From Podocnemis expansa (taxonomy: Eukaryota; Chordata; Testudines; Podocnemididae): DNA of 64,000 nucleotides. This document shows, piece after piece, positions 23,900 to 35,994 of this stretch (its first letter is position 1; each line of letters begins with the position of its first letter). The stretch lies in NCBI GenBank assembly GCA_007922195.1, contig ML682121.1, positions 2,956,853-3,020,852 on the forward strand. Reading direction: 5' to 3'. Made by a program: the position numbers and the translations under genes. Below the pieces are notes generated by a model. The model did no database searches, had not been told where the DNA came from, and saw only the letters and a list, made by a program, of their open reading frames with translations.

Positions 23900-24393
23900 G
23901 TTTGTTTTTACCCTGACGTTGCCTGCTCATGGGATGCTGTTGGCCCAGGGGAACTGCTCTCTGTCCTCCCATTGACCTGATAAGGTGGTCTTTGTCTGTG
24001 ATGCCCCCTTACTGCTGGAAGAGGCAAGCCCTGTGTGCAGCCCGCCACTTCTCCAGAGACACAAGGACTCTCAGAGCTGGGGTTAGCTGTCGGAGGCTTT
24101 CTTGCAGGCTGGGCTGCAGGGGGTGGGACATAGCAATGTAGAAGCAGGGCTGGGATGCGTGCAGATGCATTGGCCTGTCTCCAGGACCCAGGAGGAGTGA
24201 TTTCGGGAATCAAGCTGCCCACACATCTCAATCTTGGGTTGGGCGAAGGAGGATGCAATGCACTGAGCACCACAGCCCTCTGCAGGGTGTGGAGCCCACG
24301 ATCCCGGGAAGGTCCCAGGGACGGGCTGCGGCAGGAACATCCCCAGCCTGGCCAGGGCCCCTGGATGGGCAGATTCTGCTCCTGGGACAGCAG
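23900..24393 (+). promoter_or_regulatory. Promoter region and first non-coding exon of unit C
   Basis: The block around CATCCCCAGCCTGGCCAGGG and the donor ACAGCAG|GTAGGA (24,393) match units A, D and E. It has fewer CpGs than A or D, in keeping with a decayed unit. Confidence 0.5.
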
Positions 24394-25100
24394 GTAGGAG
24401 AGACCTTCCCCCCCACCCCACAAATGATGGCTGGTTGCACTTGGGCAAAGGGAGGGTCCCAGCTGCAATTCCTGACTTGTGCACAGGGGCAGATGGCTGC
24501 CAGGTGCCTTTGTTTGAAGGGTGGCCAGGCTGGTCCAGAGTGGGAACAGCTACACATGGGGTGTAGGGCTGCACAGGGGCTGGTGACTTTTTGAGCCAGG
24601 GGCACTGAGGTGTGGCAAGAGCCTGTGATGGGTTGGGAGGGGATTTGGGTCCTCAGAAGAGAGGATGAGGGGATACACAGGGGGCAAGGGGCGAATTTGG
24701 GGACTCTTGTTTTTCCCCATCCTGTGCCGTCCAGCCTAGTCCAAGGGCAGTGAGCCCTGGTGATCAGGCAGGGGGTTTTGCATGTCTGAGTTTGCTACCA
24801 TAGTAACATCTCTGTTTTAAAAGTGGACCCAAATAAGTGATGTGTAGCTGGGAAAAGCATTCCACAGAGTTAAACAATCTGGGCAATTGTATGTCAAACT
24901 CAGAACATAGGCAGCATTATGTGTTTATGAACTACATTACAGTGGAGAGAGACTAATAAAGTTTCTGTAGTAACCAAGGAGCTAATGCACGCAAAGTGTA
25001 AAAGTGTTGTATTTCTAGTAACATCTATGAATACATTTAAGGTAGGCCAGGCGTTGTCACCGTTGTCCACCAGCTCTGGCCCAACTCAGCTGGGCCTTCC
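24394..25100 (+). other. Intron block of unit C
   Basis: Aligns with 7,130-8,470 (A) and 39,620-40,990 (D). No repeat recognised until the hAT-2 copy at 25,108. Confidence 0.5.
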
Positions 25101-25107
25101 TCTAGCG

Positions 25108-25304
25108 CGGGGGTCTCAAACGCATGGTCTGCGGGCCAAATGCAGTCCCTAAAGCTATTTCCTGCAGCCCACAATGACACTATTGTTACTGATTTTTGCA
25201 ATATTGTTGTATGAAAAGGTTTCGGATGTGCAGCCCTCGGGCTAATGTATTAGTCCCTATGTGGCCCTCTACTAGTCCTCATGCGGCCCTCGTGGTGATC
25301 TGAG
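25108..25304. mobile_element. hAT-2 element, right end lost
   Basis: Begins CGGGGGTCTCAAACG. The right terminus GAGACCCCTG has gone, but the 8-bp duplication CTCTAGCG is perfect (25,100-25,107 and 25,305-25,312). Confidence 0.75.
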
Positions 25305-25837
25305 CTCTAGCGGCTGTAATTAGGACTGCAGAAATCAGCTCCAGGCCAGAGACACTGGGTTACAGAGAGACCTGAGGAGAGTGCTGGGGCCAGGCAGCAA
25401 AGTGACTTTGCAGAAATAGCCTGTCTCAGGTGTCTAAGGCTGGTGAGTTTATCCTCAAGGGGGCTGGGCTCCCCCTTTATCTGTGAGTAACTGTGTCTTG
25501 TAGAGAGCAAATGCCACATCTGTGGGACAGAAACCAGTTCTCCCTTCCAGACAGGAAGGGTGTGAGAGAAGACACAGACTGGCGAAGCTGGAAAGGGCAG
25601 CAGGAGCAAGAAAGAGAAAAGAGGTTTCCAGACTCCAGATCTGCCTTGCCTCCAGTCACTGCAGCCCCTGGGCATACTGACCGTCCTGAGAACCAGGAGA
25701 GCAGGAGGACGGAAAGAACCTGGGGGACTCTCGGTGAGAAATGGCCAGAAACCTCTCCTGAAACCTCTTCAATTCCCTTCTCACCCAGAGATGGAGCACA
25801 TTTGGTCCACCTCATCCTGTCTTTCCAGGATAGAGAG
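25305..25837 (+). other. Conserved intron or 5' UTR block of unit C
   Basis: 25,313-25,450 matches A (8,460-8,575) and D (40,990-41,135), with a donor-like CTG|GTGAGTTT at about 25,442. 25,500-25,720 matches 41,190-41,400 in D. Probably untranslated exon and intron. Confidence 0.4.
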
Positions 25838-25861
25838 ACGGCTGTGTTGGATCCAGCTCAG
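25838..25861 (+). pseudogene. Unit C first coding exon, start codon lost
   Basis: The eight codons that read MAVVDPAQ in A and E read ACG-GCT-GTG-TTG..., giving T-A-V-L-D-P-A-Q: ATG has become ACG. The donor CAG|GTAGGT is preserved. No in-frame upstream ATG is seen in the exon (the ATG at 25,791 is out of frame). Confidence 0.75.
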
Positions 25862-26531
<670 letters not shown>

Positions 26532-26640
26532 GTAAGGATTTTTGTCCCCTCAGCTATCTGACGCCACGTGGCCTGCATCCCTGACTTTGGTCAGTTCTTC
26601 CTGTGGTCAGGTAGAGTAGAGGGGAATGGGTAGCCTAGGG

Positions 26641-26846
26641 CAGTGGTTCCCATCCTTTCCTCTGCTGTGGCACAGCTTGCTACCTTTAATTATTTTGAGA
26701 CACGCCACCATATAGTCTCCCAATGACCTCGTGAATATTCATGAGTCAATCCAGACCTCCGAGTCGTTTTTCAAAAATTCCATGAGACGCCTGCACAGGC
26801 CTCAGGGCACACCTGTGTGCCATAGCACATTGGTTGGGAAACACTG
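26641..26846. mobile_element. hAT-3 element (CAGTGGTTCCCAACC) with perfect target duplication
   Basis: The ends CAGTGGTTCCCATCC and GGTTGGGAAACACTG are inverted. GCCTAGGG is on both sides (26,633-26,640 and 26,847-26,854). Lies in the KRAB-A/KRAB-B intron of unit C. Confidence 0.85.
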
Positions 26847-27340
26847 GCCTAGGGCACTGCTCTGGTGTGGGAGAACCGTTCACCTCTGAACCTCCCCAGA
26901 TATGATAAGGGGAGTCAATGACCTAGTGGACATGCTAATTCATTCCCATCCCTCCAAGCTGCACAGGCAGCGTATTATTCAGTTTACATTAATTCTCACG
27001 CACACACTGGGTCTTGTTCCTTTTTCGCTGAGACAGGCTCTGTCTATGGAGGACTCTGGAGGCTTAGATAGAGGCAGGTATAACGCTGGAGTTGTGTGTG
27101 CCTCAGCCAGTCCTCCAGAGCACCCTGATCCAGAAGCCCTAGTGAAGGGCATGACAGCTCCTGCCTTCCCTCCAAACATCCATCTCTCCCAGGGTGTTCG
27201 GTGATCCCTTTCTGTCTTTTCAGATCCCATAGCCCCCCAAAAATTGTGGGGTCGGCTTGGACTCAGGATGTGTCCTTTGTGGTGAATACTCTACCCCTTT
27301 CTCAGTGCAGTCTCATCATGCCTCATTGCACTCCATACAG

Positions 27341-27442
27341 GACTCTCCATTCCCAAACCTGACCTGATCTCCCGGCTGGAAGGAGGGGAAGAGCCCTGGG
27401 TCTGGGATCTTGAGCCCTCCGAGGTAACAGGCATCTGTCCAG
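27341..27442 (+). pseudogene. Unit C KRAB-B exon
   Basis: 102 nt, open frame [20 protein letters not shown]..., intact acceptor (CATACAG) and donor (CAG|GTGAGA). Intact by itself but part of a broken gene. Confidence 0.8.
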
Positions 27443-27740
27443 GTGAGAAGTCAGCAACCCTGGTGTGGGAATTCTGTGACAAGTAAAACAAAAATCTGAA
27501 AATCCCCGAAATGTGGTGTGAGCCACCTCCATTCTGGCTCTTCTCAGCCAGGTCAGGCTGTGGTCAGCAGGTGTCACATCATTGCTCATGGCTTCTCTTG
27601 CACCCTGTTAGGTGTCAGGGGTTTGTGCCCAACATCACCTCCCTAGGCATATTTGGAAGTGATGTGGAGGCAGAATCCAATTTCTCAGTGTTCCTAAGAG
27701 TGTCATAAACTTTAAGGTCAGAAGGGATGATCACTTAGTC

Positions 27741-27937
27741 GAAGGGTCTCAAACTCAAATCACCACGAGGGCCGCATGAGGACTAGTAGAGGGCCGCATG
27801 AGGATTAGTACATTAGCCCAAGGGCCGCACCACTGAAATCTTTCCATACAATGATATTGTAATGATCGTGTCATTGTGGGCCACAGGAAATAGCTTTAGG
27901 GGCCGCATGTGGCCCGCACGGGTTTGAGACCCCTTAC
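27741..27937. mobile_element. hAT-2 element
   Basis: The ends GGGTCTCAAACTC and GTTTGAGACCCCT are inverted. Interior GGGCCGCATGAGGACTAGT is typical of the family. No clean target duplication found, so ends are approximate. Confidence 0.65.
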
Positions 27938-28233
27938 CTAGCCTGACCACCCACACTGAGCAGAAACCTAAGCTGTGATTGAGCCACGGAAATCCCCAGA
28001 TCATGGTTTAAAGACTCCAAGGTACAAGGGAATCACCGGTAAGTGACCCATGCTCCAAGCTTCAAAAGAAGGCCCCTGACATTCTGCCCTGCGGGAAAAT
28101 AGTTCTTCTCCCTCCTTGGTATATATGCTTCTGATGTCTTTGTACAGCCCAATCTTGTCTCCCCTCACTCTTCTGGTTAGGCTAAGCAAGCTCAACTCTT
28201 TGAATTTTCTCTCATGAGGGAGTTATCCATTCC

Positions 28234-29030
28234 ACAAATCATAGAATCATAGAATCATAGGGTTGGAAGGGACCCCACGGGGTCATCTAGTCCAACCCCC
28301 TGCCAAAAAAAAGCAGGACCACTCCCATTAGATCATCCCAGTCAGTGTTTTGTCCAGCTGGGACTTGAACACCTCCAGAGATGGAGATTCCACCACCTCC
28401 CTAGGCAGCTTATTCCAATGCTTCACCACTCGCCTAGTAAGGAAGTTTTTCCTAATATCCAGCCTGGACCGCCCCAGCTGTAACTTGAAACCATTGCTTC
28501 TCGTTCTGCCCTCTGTTACTACCGAGAACAGTCGAGCTCCATCCTCCTTGGAGCAACCCTTCAAGGTGTTATCCTCCAATAAAACTTTTTCTACAGCCGA
28601 TCCATTTACAGATTCTAACCCTAACCCTAAATGCACCCAACTCTCTTGGACACCTTTCCCCTTCAGATCAGCCTCCCAAGGGATCCTGCCCATCAGTTCC
28701 CTGAGGGAGACAAAATCTGCTCTTTTGAAGTCCAGGGTCTGTGTTTTGCTTCTTTCCTTCTTTCCTTTAATCATCAACTTGAACTCAATCATTTCATGGT
28801 CACTGCTACCCAGGCTGCCATTGACTTCTACTTCCCTGATAAATTCTTCTCTATTTGTGAGCAGCAGATCGAGAGGCGCAAAGCCCCTAGTTGGTTGCTC
28901 CAGCATTTGTACCAGGAAGTTGTCCTCAACACTCTCCAGAAACTTCCTGGATTGCCTGTGCACTGCTGTATTGGCCATCATTGGTATCATCCCAGTTCCA
29001 CTTTGAATTCATCTTTCTTAAAACTGAGGG
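28234..29030 (-). mobile_element. Internally deleted CR1 with an uninterrupted 220-codon frame
   Basis: The 3' end is at left (CATAGAATCATAGAATCATA microsatellite on plus, then GGTTGGAAGGGACC). On the minus strand 28,328-28,990 is open. It joins an endonuclease-side piece ([11 protein letters not shown] ... [10 protein letters not shown]) to the ORF2 C-terminus ([20 protein letters not shown] ... [10 protein letters not shown]), skipping the whole reverse transcriptase. It is a non-autonomous deletion derivative, not a host gene. Confidence 0.75.
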
Positions 29031-29233
29031 ACCAGAACTGAACACTGTAATCTAGCTGAGGTCTCAGCTATACCTTATAGAACGGTATTAACATTTCCCT
29101 ATCTCTACGGGAAATACCTTATATGTTACATCCTAGGACCGCATTAGCTTTTTTACAGCCACATCACATTGGCACCTCGTAGTCATCTCGTGACCAACTA
29201 AACTGCCCAGATCATTCTCCTCCTCTGTCACTT

Positions 29234-29396
29234 CAAGTTGCAGCTGGGGTGGTCTAGGTTGGATATTAGGAAAAACTTTCTCACTAGGAGGGTGATGAAG
29301 CACTGGAATGGATTGCCTATGGAGGTGGTGGAATCTCCATTTTTGGAAACATTTAAGACCCAGTTGGATAAAACCCTGACTGGGATGATTTAGTGG
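29234..29396 (+). mobile_element. CR1 3' fragment, plus strand
   Basis: Reads [19 protein letters not shown]... on the plus strand. It is inserted in opposite orientation into the older minus-strand CR1, whose sequence resumes at CATAAATTCCTG as in unit A. Confidence 0.65.
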
Positions 29397-30169
29397 GAGT
29401 GTAGCATAAATTCCTGTTCTTAGTCCCTAAAGGAGTAACTTTGCACATACTACATGAAATATCATCCTGTTTGTATTGCTCCAGTTTACAAGGTCATCCA
29501 GATCCTCTTGTGTGATATCCCAGTCTTCCTCTGTGTTGCTAATACCTCCCAACTTCATGCCACCTACAAAATGCATTAGTACATTCCCGCTTTTTGTGCC
29601 AAGGTCGGTAAGAAAACACTTAAAGAAGATTGGTCTCAAGACAGATTCCTGAGGGACACCACTAGTAACCTCCCTTTGACTTCTTCCTTATACTCCTTTT
29701 GAAATTTCACATTAATTTTCATCTTTTCCAATTCAACTAAAATTCCCCATGTGGTACTGCCTTACTGAAATCTCACTAAATTCAATTCCCCACATGCTAG
29801 TTATCAAAAAAATCCCTTATGTTTCATAAAAAGGAGATCTCTGGCAGGCTCTAGCTTGTCTAAACCATGTTGTAGTTTATCCCAGTTTCTGTTAACCGCA
29901 AAGTCTGTAATCATTTTCTCTTCCACATTTTTTTCCAAAATTTTGTATGCTGCTGAGCTTAAACTAACAGGCCTGTAGTTATCCAAGGCACATTTTCCTC
30001 CATCTTCAAAAGAGGAATATATGTTAGCAGTTCTCCAGTCATAGACTACAAGCCTTGAGTTCACACATTCATTAAAAATTCTTGCTGAGGTGCTTGCATT
30101 CTTGCAAAGATTCTTTATGAATTTGTAAACTCATTTGTCGTGTGTTTCCTCTTTGCTGTTCCCCTTTTA

Positions 30170-31200
30170 GTCTTTTGTACCAGCTCAGTGAATGGAAACA
30201 GGGAGGAGAATCTACAGCAGGAATCTCCTGAACACATATAACTAGAGGGGAACCTTTGTGAGAAGATCTGGCGAGAATTATTCCAGGCTCTTGGAAGCGA
30301 GAAAAGTCTGGAGTAATTGATGCTGGTCAGAACAGAAGCTGAAAAACCATCAGAGGAAGAATATGGGTGAAAGTAGCGGAGGAGGGAAGGATCCCAAGGG
30401 AGCAACAGCCCAGAAGAGAAGTCACAAAGAGAAGAAATCCTATAAATGTTTTGATTGTGCAAAAAGCTACAAACACAGCTCAGCTCTTAATACCCATCAA
30501 AGAATGCAGCTGGGGGAGAAACTGTATAAATGCTCTCATTGTTTAGAAAGCTACCAACAGAACTCAACTCTTACTTGCCATCCAAGACTACACTCAGGAG
30601 AGAGACTGTTTAAACGCTTGGACTGTGGGAAAAGTTTCAGTCAGAGCTCTGACCTTATTAGGCATGGGAGAGTCCACACAGGAGAAAGACCCTATAAATG
30701 TTTGGATTATGGAGAAAGCTACAAAGGTCACCTCTTAGTCACCATCTGAGAGTGCACACGGGAGAGAGACCCTATAAATGCTTGGACTGTGGGAAAAGCT
30801 ACACACACAGGTCAAATCTTAATAGCCATCAGAGAATGCACACAGGAGAAAGGCTGTATAAATGCCTGGGCTGTGGGAAAAGCTACACACACAGTTCAAA
30901 TCTTAAGACTCATCAAAAGGTGCACTTGGGGGAGAGACCATATAAATGTTTGGAGTGTGGGAAAAGCTTCAATTGGAGCTCAAATCTAATTACACAGAGA
31001 AAATCCACACTGGAGAGAGACCCTATAAATGCTCAGACTGTAGGAATGTTTCAGTCAAAGCTCAGGTCTTATTAGCTATCAGAGATGGCACATGGGCGAG
31101 AGACTGTATGAATGCCTGGACTGTGGGAGAAGCTTCACACATAGGTCAAATCTTACTAGTCGTTGGCGAGAGCACATCGCAAAGCCGTGATAAAAATGCT
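30170..31200 (+). pseudogene. Unit C C2H2 finger exon, multiply broken
   Basis: The leader is alignable with unit A but has deletions and an in-frame TAA in CACATATAACTAG (about 30,234). Two to four fingers can be read at 30,446-30,700, one with Cys to Arg (FKRLDC) and one with Cys to Tyr (CLDYGE). A deletion near 30,720-30,750 shifts the frame, three good fingers follow (30,760-30,985), a one-base loss near 30,995 shifts it again, and fragments continue to 31,190. With the lost ATG and the KRAB stop, this is a clear pseudogene. Confidence 0.85.
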
Positions 31201-33030
31201 TTGAGTGTGGGAAACACAATGGAGAGTGCTCAAATCAGCAGAGTACCCACATAAGAGAGAAACCCCATAAATGGTTGGATGACGAGAAGTTTTCAGTCCC
31301 AGCTCATACCTACGAAAGGGGACTCCGTATTAGAATCTGTAAATGGATCGGCTGTAGAAAAAGTTTTATTGGAGGATAACACCTTGCTCCACATTCAGCT
31401 GTCACATGAGAGTGTTACCCTGTGAGTGTTTGGGTTATGGGAAAAACTTCAATAATGCAGAAGAAGACTGAGTCTGCTCTTACACATGACTCTACATCAG
31501 AGAATTCATGGGAGAATGTCGAGGATGTGTTATCTGGTGCTCCTAGGCCATCAGGCATCAGCAAATCCACATAGGGAAGAGCCCCTTCAGATGTCCTTAG
31601 GATGGAAAATGCTTCAGTTAAATTGGAGCTAACACTGCATTGGAGATCAGAGACTTCTCCACGCAGCAGAGAAATGCTCTTTGTGCCCTGGCTGCGGCTG
31701 GCCATACTACAAACTCCAGTTCCTTCTTTCTCCACCCCTTGGTGGTATTTAGCTCCCAAGTCCTCAGCTGCCCATGTCTGGGGCAGGTTTCAGCAGCAGT
31801 TGAGCAGTGACCCTCTGGCTTATCTTGGTCTAAGGCAGTGATCCTCCATTTTTACACCCAGTTGAGTGTGGGGGACAGGGTGACACCAAGGCCAGGGGCT
31901 GTGGCTGGAAGTGAGGCCAATGCTGGGGCCTTGAGTTATGGCTGAGGGCTTAGTCTGGGAGTGGGGGTTTAATGACAAGGGTCCAATGGCACAATGGTGT
32001 CTGGGGGCCCAGGGTCTTTCCAGATGTGCTTCTGTGTACACCCAGGGTGGCATCCCCCGAGTTGGGGGACCTCTGGTCTAAGCAAACCCCAGGCAGAAGA
32101 GGACGAATCCCAGTCAGTCCATCCTCTCTGCTGCAGCCCCGGCTGCTACGCTGCTGGGCCTGCCCCTGCCAACCTTCTGGGGGAGGAGAAAGAGAAACCT
32201 CTCCTGAAGTTCCCCTTACCTGGATGAATTCCCACCCTCTCCTTTCCTTTCCCTTCCCAGTTGTGCTGTAGATTATGCACACCTACCTCCACCCTTTCTA
32301 TTTTCCACCAGTCTTGGGCTGGGCTCCCCCACTCACCTAGAGCTGGTCACTGCAAGGTGGGTGTCCTTGCAGGCTGGCAACTGATCTTCTCCTTAAATCC
32401 CCTAAGATGTTGGTGTCCACTCCAGGGGATCAAATGTGAAGGGGGCAGGAGGGACGGGTTTGGGGAGGAAACTGGGGGATTGAATGGTGGGTCTGGTGGA
32501 TGGAGGAAGCAGAGGGTGCTGGGCTTTGGGGGTAATTGAGTGTTAGGGATGTGGACTGAGCTGGGAAAGTAGGAGGAAGAGAGGTACTATCCTCTTCCCT
32601 GACCCCCAGCATGAAGAAAGGACCATGGAGAGGGACTGATTTCCACAGGGATTTTGTGGAAGGCCTAAAGACCTTGGGATCCCAACTCTGCCTCTGTAGC
32701 TTGAGCCTACAAGGGCCTGCGGGGGAAAAGTGGTTTGGATTAGCAAACTAAGCTCCTGTGATCCTCCACCACTTGTTGTACTCTAGCCATTCTGTACGTT
32801 CACATCCACCATTGGCAGCGTGATTGATAGAGACACTGAGTTTCCCCGTCAGGGAGAGATTGTGAGATTTCTAGACAGTCTCACATTTTTATGCATTGAC
32901 TCCTTTACAGGCCAGAAGTAAATAGATTTTAAAAGTGCTGGAGCCAGGATAGTAAAACGTTGTGTTCTGGGTCCTGTGTTATTTGATGGCTATGGGGTGA
33001 GTTGGATGAATTCCTGCTTCCCCCTTCACT
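31201..33030 (+). other. Presumed former 3' UTR of unit C
   Basis: 31,255-31,700 holds the vestigial-finger segment shared with A and D; 31,720-33,000 aligns with 15,590-16,960. No gene. Confidence 0.55.
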
Positions 33031-33042
33031 CTCCTTCTATGG

Positions 33043-33230
33043 CAGGGGTCTCAGACACACGGCCCGAGGGCCACATATGGCCCCTAAAGCTATTTCCTGT
33101 GGCCTGCAACAACACTACTGTTACCAATATTTGCAAGATTGTTGTATGGACAGGTTTCAGTGGTGCAGCCCTCGGGCTAACGTGCTAGTCCTCGTGTGGC
33201 CCTTGTGGTGATTTGAGTTTGAGACCTCTG
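33043..33230. mobile_element. hAT-2 element
   Basis: Starts CAGGGGTCTCAGACAC and ends GTTTGAGACCTCTG. The flanks are TTCTATGG / TTTTATGG (one mismatch). 188 bp, the same length as the copy at 4,723. Confidence 0.8.
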
Positions 33231-33825
33231 TTTTATGGGTTGCTTATGCCAGCCTGGTGGCAAACTAAGTTGGGCAGAAGAAGGGAGCCAGGCTTTTTGT
33301 TGGTGGCAAAGCCAGTGCTCCAAGATACGTTTGCAGAATGAGACAAAACTCGAAAATCTCACCCATTCTTTTACAGGTTTTATTTCTTATGTGAGCGTCA
33401 TGCTGCTTCAGACCTCCTGTGTGATCACTGATCACCTGTCATTTGCAAACATGATTTTCATCTTGTCCTGATTATACTTCAGTCTTTTCCTCCTGGGATG
33501 GATTCTCCCTTTGTTTTTTTCAGGGATTTGCCTGCATTGCTCAGCCATGAAGGGGTACTTGCATTTCATCAAAACCGACTGATGGAAAGAGATCCCATCA
33601 CGCCCTTGGTTCACGCATCTCATTTATATGTCTAAATTAAATACACGCTATGCCCCTAGACCAAGTTCATGAAGAATATAAAACTGAGTCCATTATTCAA
33701 GGTGGAGTTCCAATTTGAAATATGGAGTCTTGAGAGAGATGGATTACAATGTCTGTTAAACAGAGTTATAGAGTTACTTATTTATGGTGTTGATTAACAG
33801 AGACACAATACTGACTAAGATCCAA
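33231..33825. other. No gene recognised
   Basis: Not clearly alignable with the other units and without coding or repeat features I can name. Confidence 0.4.
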
Positions 33826-34018
33826 AGGGGCAGCCGTGTTAGTCTAGTTCTGTAAAACAAGGAGTCTTATGGTGCTTAAAGACTAACAAATATATTTATT
33901 GCATGAGCTTTCATGGGAGGAAAATTCCCCTTCATCTGACATGTGGGATTTTCTCCCACAAAACCTTATGCAATAAATATATTTAAGTCTTCAAGTGCCA
34001 CAGGACTACTTGTTCATA
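33826..34018. repeat. Penelope-type hairpin terminal repeat
   Basis: Starts CCAAAGGGGCAGCCGTGTTAG. The arms meet near 33,945: GTGCTTAAAGACTAACAAAT ... and the inverted TTAAGTCTTCAAGTGCCA. About 190 bp. Confidence 0.65.
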
Positions 34019-34059
34019 ATACTAACAGACTCAGAAGGTAAATTCAGTTCATTTTATCT

Positions 34060-34590
34060 ATCTCTGCCCCAACAACATGACAGCAGATGGAGCTCCGTTC
34101 CCAACTAAGTTCTAGGACTACTCTACCTGAGCCATTCATACCACCATTATAGACCAGGTAAGAGTCACGCTCTGATGTAAACCCCAAGCTTTCCACTATG
34201 GTAGTGCACCCCGCGATTATACGATCTTGCACTGAAAAAAGCTTTTGTCCATGTGTGTTAATTAATAAAATCCACCCACCTAAATGCAGGAAGAACATGC
34301 GCGTGCCCCTGTCCCAATTCTGTGCACTAACAGGCTATGAATCTAGAAATGTTTCACCCTGAGAAATGGTACAAGCAGCCTACAGATTTCCTGTGTACAG
34401 GTAGACACTACTTTCCTGAGCCCACCCCACACCAGTCCGTAGTTTTTTTTGCCTGTCAGCTGTTTCTTCAGGTGTTGAGCCATGGGGAAATGAAGACAAG
34501 TCATGAGGTTGTTCTCCTTTTACTGAAACAATCAATGTTCATGACCTGGGGTTGCCACCCTTATTGACTAAAGAATGTCCATTGTCTGTA
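34060..34590 (+). other. Unit C 3' flank block
   Basis: Aligns with 17,790-18,290 (A): landmarks CTTGCACTGAAAAA, AATCTAGAAATGT and the TTATTG end. No gene. Confidence 0.5.
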
Positions 34591-35645
34591 TAATAAAAAA
34601 GGAGTCCTGTGGCACTTAATATGAACACATTTATTAATCACATAAGCTTTTGTGGGTACAATCCCATTTCATCAGGTGCATGAAACATGGCAAGTCAGCT
34701 GTATGTATAGGTAACCTTCAGGTGGGCTAGAATTTATTCAATTGCCCCTTTCCAGTACCTAACAGAGAAAACCCCAACTCCTATGGAGAAAGCAGCTGGA
34801 GACCCACGATCCAGTCGAGGACTCACAGCCAAGATTGCTCAGAGTTACCATCCCACATTAAAATACTACATAGAATAAACATAACAATGAACTTTATTAA
34901 CTACTAACTTCATAAGTCTTATCTGAAGAAAACAAAATGAACTTAAACAGAACAGTCCCCTCAGAAACTGCAGGAAAGAAACCCAAGAATCCCAAAGTTC
35001 AGGTGGAGTCACCAATATGTCAGCTGCAGTCTCTGTTCAAGTCCTTGAGTTGCAAGAAGAAGCAATCCTCTTATTTGTTTGCAGGGATCTTAAGCAGGAA
35101 TCCATGCAAGCTTTTCTATCTTCTCTGGAACCAGAACCACCCAGTCAGCTTACTGGTTAACCAGCAATCAGTCACATATGCATGCGTGCAAACTCTGCTG
35201 CAGAAGACACCAAAGAAGGGAGAAAACATCTTGCTGTTCACTCCTGGCTCAGCTTCTTCCATGAATGCCGAGCACGTGGGTTCTTCTCATTGCAGCTCTG
35301 TGGGTGCCAGTGTCATGGCATCTGATCACACCAGCAATAGAAAACCTTGTGGAGCATACTCAAAATGCTACCACTCCCTGTTCCCAGAAATTTCTGGTTG
35401 TGGGCAGCTAATCTGCCCAGCAACATGACCCAGCCTCAAGAGATCCCTAAGAGACAGCTTCTTTTTAGGTGTATGGGTTACACGTACATAACAGAGATGG
35501 ATAGATCACAAGGTCCACTCAAACTGATTCAGAGGGATAGTCCGCTAGCCTGTCTCAGCAAAGGAAACAACTGTTTTGATTCAAACGGTGTGGAAGAGGG
35601 ATGCAATGGCTGAGAAGGGTAATAGAGGGGAAGTCACCTTTTGTC
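34591..35645. mobile_element. Insertion of about 1 kb in the unit C flank, class unclear
   Basis: The flank is split relative to A and unit 0: sequence before 34,590 and after 35,650 is contiguous in both. The insert begins with a Penelope-type terminal arm (GGAGTCCTGTGGCACTTAAT, to about 34,690). The rest is unidentified, possibly LTR-derived. A 163-codon frame (34,937-35,428) has no recognisable domain. Confidence 0.4.
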
Positions 35646-35990
35646 ATGAATTCGCCATTCCTGCTTCCCTCTGACGTCTTCACTGAACAATCCCTGTTAG
35701 TGGAATCTGTCCTTGAATGGGGAGGTTGAGGGGTGGGCCATCAAAGCTGCACTCCATGGCTGTGTCTGAATCTGAAAGGGTGTGCAACATGCTCTAGTAA
35801 CATTTGCAGCAATATTTTATAATTTCACATACAGTGAGAGCACACACCAGCCCCCAAGATATTGGTGTTCAGCAAATAAAAGAACATCACACAAGGCACT
35901 CTGCACAGATTATATCATAATTATACGATAGTGGTAAATTTGGAGTTCTGTGCAGAAACAGTCCAATTTGGCCCAGGTAAGAGGCAGACG
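35646..35990 (+). other. Unit C 3' flank, distal part
   Basis: Resumes alignment with 18,310-18,580 (GTCTTCACTG, then GTGTCTGAA, then AATTTCACATA). No gene. Confidence 0.5.
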
Positions 35991-35994
35991 GGCA

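Larger units (their letters stand above)
27703..30110 (-). mobile_element. CR1 LINE remnant in the last intron of unit C, with three nested insertions
   Basis: The left end (GTGTCATAAACTTTAAGGTC) matches the CR1 start in unit A at the same intron position, and 29,400-30,110 matches 12,355-13,140. Within it lie an hAT-2 (27,741), a second minus-strand CR1 (28,234) and a plus-strand CR1 piece (29,234). Frames are broken. Confidence 0.7.

Noticed and set aside
28328..28990. Possible 220-aa host gene
   Set aside because: Its ends are CR1 ORF2 motifs and the CR1 3' microsatellite flanks it.
34937..35428. 163-codon frame in unit C flank
   Set aside because: No recognisable domain, and it lies in an insertion absent from the other units; probably chance.
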